From the NCBI GenBank assembly GCA_000583135.1, contig JFBG01000084.1, positions 1-32,638 on the forward strand: DNA of 32,638 nt, written 5' to 3'. The notes beneath the pieces were generated by a model. It worked only from the letters and a program-made list of their open reading frames with translations. It did not search any database and was not told the origin of the DNA. The position numbers and the translations under genes are program-made. The stretch's first letter is position 1. Each line of letters begins with the position of its first letter. This document shows, in pieces, positions 29,580-32,638 of the stretch. This DNA comes from Thioalkalivibrio sp. HK1 (lineage in GTDB: Bacteria; Pseudomonadota; Gammaproteobacteria; HK1).

Positions 29580-32500
29580 GTGTCGAAGAATCAAAATCCA
29601 AGTTGTTGGGATAAGGCTTCCTTGCCCGGTCGGCGGAGAAGTTATACCTATTTCCTTCACCACGATCAGCCGTTTACAACAAAAAAGGGCGTTATCTCAT
29701 CCCTAAATAAGACTCGGTCGATCGGGTCTGGGCTACTATCCAATATCATCCATCTTATTCTCATCGCAGCGATTTACCTCTTCACCGATCTCATTTTTCC
29801 TACGGGATGGGCGCATGCGAATGCCCATGGCGCGCAGGAGCCATCCCTTGATTTGGTTGTATCGGCCACAGATTTGAGCGTCGGCGAGGGTGATGATGAT
29901 GGTGCCTCGTTCACCGTTCGCCTAAACCGCCAACCGGACACTACCCTGACCGTCACCATCGAGAAAACGAACGACGATATCACACAGGATAAGACATCGT
30001 TGTCCTTTGATAACTCGAATTGGAACGTAGAGCAAAAAGTCACTTTGACCGCCGAGCACGATAACGATGGTGTGGACGATACCGATACCATCACGGTCTC
30101 ATTAGGTACGATCAGCAAAGAAATCAATATCACGATCGAGGATGATGATACGGCGGGTTTGACTCTTTCGCCGACCTCCTTGATCATTGACGAGGGTGAA
30201 AGCGGCACCTTCACGGTGAAGCTGGATACCGAGCCGAGCGGTGACGTAACGGTGGCGGTGACGAAATCCGGCGTAACGTGGCATGCTGACGTGACAGTGG
30301 ATAAAGCATCACTTATATTTACCACCTCGAATTGGAACCAGGCTCAGACGGTAACCGTCAGTGCGCTGGTAGATGTCAATATATATGATGGCAAATTGAC
30401 CCTTGAAGTAAATTCATCGGGCGGCGGTTACGACTCTATCATCCAGAAGACGCTGACGGTGATAGTGAACGATAATGATTCTGCCGGTATTTTTATATCG
30501 CCACCCACGCTAGAAGTCAAGGAAGGCTCTTCTGTCGAGTTCACGGTAAGACCTTTCGTCAGTTACGTAGAAAAAATGAGATTGGACATAGATCTACAGA
30601 GTAACGACGATTTGGAGTTGGATACAATCGCTTCATTATATTTTGAGAAATCAAATCATAATATCCCTCAGAGAATAAAAATTTCTGCGGCACCGGACTC
30701 GGATGATGAGGACGAAACGGCAATATTGCAGATCCATTTATTTGTATATACCGACCCCTACGATGATTTTAATTATAAAGGTCTCACACACAGAACAACT
30801 ATCTCTGTGATCGACGATAATACCTTGGGTTTGGTGACTTCTCCCGAAAGTTTGGATATCGACGAAGGCAGCGAGGCCTCGTTATCCGTCCGCCTCAATC
30901 GCTCGCCGTCATCCTCGCTATCCGTTTCTCTTGCGAATGAGAGCGACGATATCACTTTGACCCCGTCTTCGCTTTCCTTCGATTCCACCAACTGGCGCGA
31001 TGAGCAGACCGTACAGATATCGGCAAGGCACGATGATGATGCAGAGCACGATACCGATACCATCACCCTATCCGCGAATAACGTCCAAAGTAAGGAGATC
31101 AATGCGACCGTCTACGATGACGAAAAAATCATCTCCTTAGTGATATCTCCCGAGAATTTGGATATCAGCGAGGGCGGTGCAGGTTCCCTTGCCATTAGTC
31201 TTGGCCATAAACCCACAGGGGGAATATCCGTATCGTTATCCAATGAAAATTCTGATATCGTGCTGAGCAAGTCATCGCTTGAATTCATCCCATCGAACTG
31301 GAATAAGCCTCAGATAGTCACTGTGACGGCAATGCAGGATAATGATAATACCGATGATGCAGATACCATCACCTTATCCGGAACGAATGTTATGAACAAG
31401 ACAATCCCTATCACCATCGACGATGACGAGTCAATCACCTTGGTCGTTTCTCCGGATAGCCTGGATATTCATGAGGGCGGCGCTGGTTCTTTCTCCGTTC
31501 GCCTTAGCCATCGGCCTGCGAAAGATATTTCCGTTTTATTATCCAATGAAAATTCCGATATCATTCTGGACGAACAACAGATTGTATTCAACGCATCCAA
31601 CTGGAATATGATGCAAGAAGTCACCCTAAGAGCGATCCAAGATGATAATGATGCAGCTGACGAGACAGATATTATCAGTGTATCTGCAACCGGATTCACA
31701 AAAAAGACGATCGATGTCGATATAGATGATGATGAAACACTCGCTTTGATGGTGACGCCTGAAAGACTGGATATCAATGAAGGTGATACAGGATCGTTCA
31801 CCATGCGCCTTAACTATCGACCTGCAGAAGAAGTATTAATCTATCTTACTAATATAAATTCCGATATTAAAATAGATAAAAATCTCACACTGAAAGGGAC
31901 CTCTATGACCTTACATCCTTCTAGTTGGAATATACCGAATACTGTCAACCTAACTGCAATCCATGATGATGATTTTGTTAACGATACCGATACCATTTCT
32001 ATCGTTGCGAGCGGAGTTGCGGATAAAGAAATCGATATTACTATCCATGAACTCTCATTGTCGGTGTCACACGATAGTTTGGATATCGACGAAGGAAATA
32101 GTCGATCGTTCGAAGTCAGCCTCAGCCGTGAACCAAGAGACGATGTTACTGTTATGTTATCTAAAAACAATCCCGATATCACCCTGAGCGATTCTTCGTT
32201 GAGATTCAACTCATCGAATTGGAGCACCAGACAAGAAGTCACGGTGACAGTAGCCGAAGACGACGATACGATTCCTGACATCGAAACCATCACATTGAAC
32301 GCATCGGGCGGTGGCTACGATTCCATCGCCCGCAAGAGCGTGAATGTAAAGGTAAAAGATAATGACGAGGTGGGATTGGTCATCGTTACGGATGCGGATC
32401 CTTTGACGGTGGGCGAAGGTGAGAGCAATACTTTCACGGTGCGGTTGAAAACGGAGCCATCGGCGAACGTGACGTTGACCCTGACGCAGCCGACCAACAC

Positions 32501-32638
32501 AGATGTGACCGTTGACCTGACATCGCTTACATTCACGCCGTCAACATGGAACGTGGCCCAAACGGTTACGGTGAGCGCAGCGGAGGACAACGACGATACC
32601 GCCGACGAGAGCGCAAGCATCTCGGTTTCGGCAACGGG
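29580..32638 (+). CDS. large secreted repeat protein, Calx-beta-like domains (3' truncated)
   Basis: The frame is open from 29514 to the window end; the first usable start is GTG 29580, with only a weak ribosome binding site. At least 1019 residues are encoded. A basic N-terminal extension (1-50) precedes a hydrophobic segment (51-72) and a likely signal peptidase site AHA-NA near 80. Then follow nine tandem domains of 95-110 residues, the last cut by the window. Each has a start like LDIxEGxxxSFxVRL, a central S-N-W-N motif with QxVTVxA, and an acidic end such as DDTDTITLS...DDD. Domain 3 is the most divergent. This pattern is typical of Calx-beta-like beta-sandwich repeats in large bacterial adhesins; the acidic loops may bind calcium. 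Secretion route and ligand are not visible. The sequence is more AT-rich than the housekeeping genes. Confidence 0.85.
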   Translation, partial: MSKNQNPSCWDKASLPGRRRSYTYFLHHDQPFTTKKGVISSLNKTRSIGSGLLSNIIHLILIAAIYLFTDLIFPTGWAHANAHGAQEPSLDLVVSATDLSVGEGDDDGASFTVRLNRQPDTTLTVTIEKTNDDITQDKTSLSFDNSNWNVEQKVTLTAEHDNDGVDDTDTITVSLGTISKEINITIEDDDTAGLTLSPTSLIIDEGESGTFTVKLDTEPSGDVTVAVTKSGVTWHADVTVDKASLIFTTSNWNQAQTVTVSALVDVNIYDGKLTLEVNSSGGGYDSIIQKTLTVIVNDNDSAGIFISPPTLEVKEGSSVEFTVRPFVSYVEKMRLDIDLQSNDDLELDTIASLYFEKSNHNIPQRIKISAAPDSDDEDETAILQIHLFVYTDPYDDFNYKGLTHRTTISVIDDNTLGLVTSPESLDIDEGSEASLSVRLNRSPSSSLSVSLANESDDITLTPSSLSFDSTNWRDEQTVQISARHDDDAEHDTDTITLSANNVQSKEINATVYDDEKIISLVISPENLDISEGGAGSLAISLGHKPTGGISVSLSNENSDIVLSKSSLEFIPSNWNKPQIVTVTAMQDNDNTDDADTITLSGTNVMNKTIPITIDDDESITLVVSPDSLDIHEGGAGSFSVRLSHRPAKDISVLLSNENSDIILDEQQIVFNASNWNMMQEVTLRAIQDDNDAADETDIISVSATGFTKKTIDVDIDDDETLALMVTPERLDINEGDTGSFTMRLNYRPAEEVLIYLTNINSDIKIDKNLTLKGTSMTLHPSSWNIPNTVNLTAIHDDDFVNDTDTISIVASGVADKEIDITIHELSLSVSHDSLDIDEGNSRSFEVSLSREPRDDVTVMLSKNNPDITLSDSSLRFNSSNWSTRQEVTVTVAEDDDTIPDIETITLNASGGGYDSIARKSVNVKVKDNDEVGLVIVTDADPLTVGEGESNTFTVRLKTEPSANVTLTLTQPTNTDVTVDLTSLTFTPSTWNVAQTVTVSAAEDNDDTADESASISVSAT

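Overview
This window looks like the chromosome of a gammaproteobacterium. The right two thirds carry the run grpE-dnaK-dnaJ-dapB, greA, rlmE, ftsH, folP, glmM, tpiA, secG, tRNA-Leu(GAG), an order known from Pseudomonas-type genomes. Several products (FtsH, GreA, RlmE) read like close relatives of the E. coli proteins. Compared with that order, carA-carB (between dapB and greA) and yhbY (between greA and rlmE) are missing, and a 1.4-kb nearly gene-free gap separates ftsH from folP. Ankyrin repeats, Fic proteins and a giant repeat-rich surface protein would fit a host-associated or symbiotic lifestyle, but that is inference.

Left part, 1-8030: a duplication-rich accessory region. Two fic-type AMPylase genes (the first broken by an in-frame TAG) are each preceded by arrays of a degenerate 40-bp repeat and by a leader hairpin at the same distance from the start codon. 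A MITE-like element and more 40-bp arrays lie between them. Then comes a tandem duplication of about 2.2 kb that copied the 3' part of fic, a near-perfect sigma70 promoter, an M16 (mitochondrial-processing-peptidase-like) protease and its terminator. The second fic piece has decayed; both proteases keep the HxxEH...E zinc site.

Middle part, 8515-12959: the most unusual system here. Three genes encode (i) a short membrane-anchored coiled-coil protein, (ii) a membrane-anchored coiled-coil protein ending in a GrpE nucleotide-exchange domain, and (iii) a three-part fusion of a Swt1-like HEPN domain with an intact RNxxxH RNase motif, an Hsp70/DnaK with intact ATPase residues but a lost hydrophobic interdomain linker, and C-terminal ankyrin repeats. 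The Hsp70 part is still alignable at the DNA level to the neighbouring dnaK, so the cassette probably arose by local duplication of the housekeeping chaperone genes. A plausible but untested role is a membrane-tethered, chaperone-gated ribonuclease (defence, toxin or stress effector).

Right part, 13119-29450: grpE and dnaK each have a recognisable sigma32 promoter with the same 14-nt spacer, dnaK ends in a strong terminator, and dnaJ-dapB overlap. Downstream come transcript cleavage factor, 23S rRNA methyltransferase, membrane protease, folate, amino-sugar, glycolysis and Sec-translocon genes, then tRNA-Leu. From 29580 to the window end a truncated gene encodes a secreted protein of at least nine Calx-beta-like repeats.
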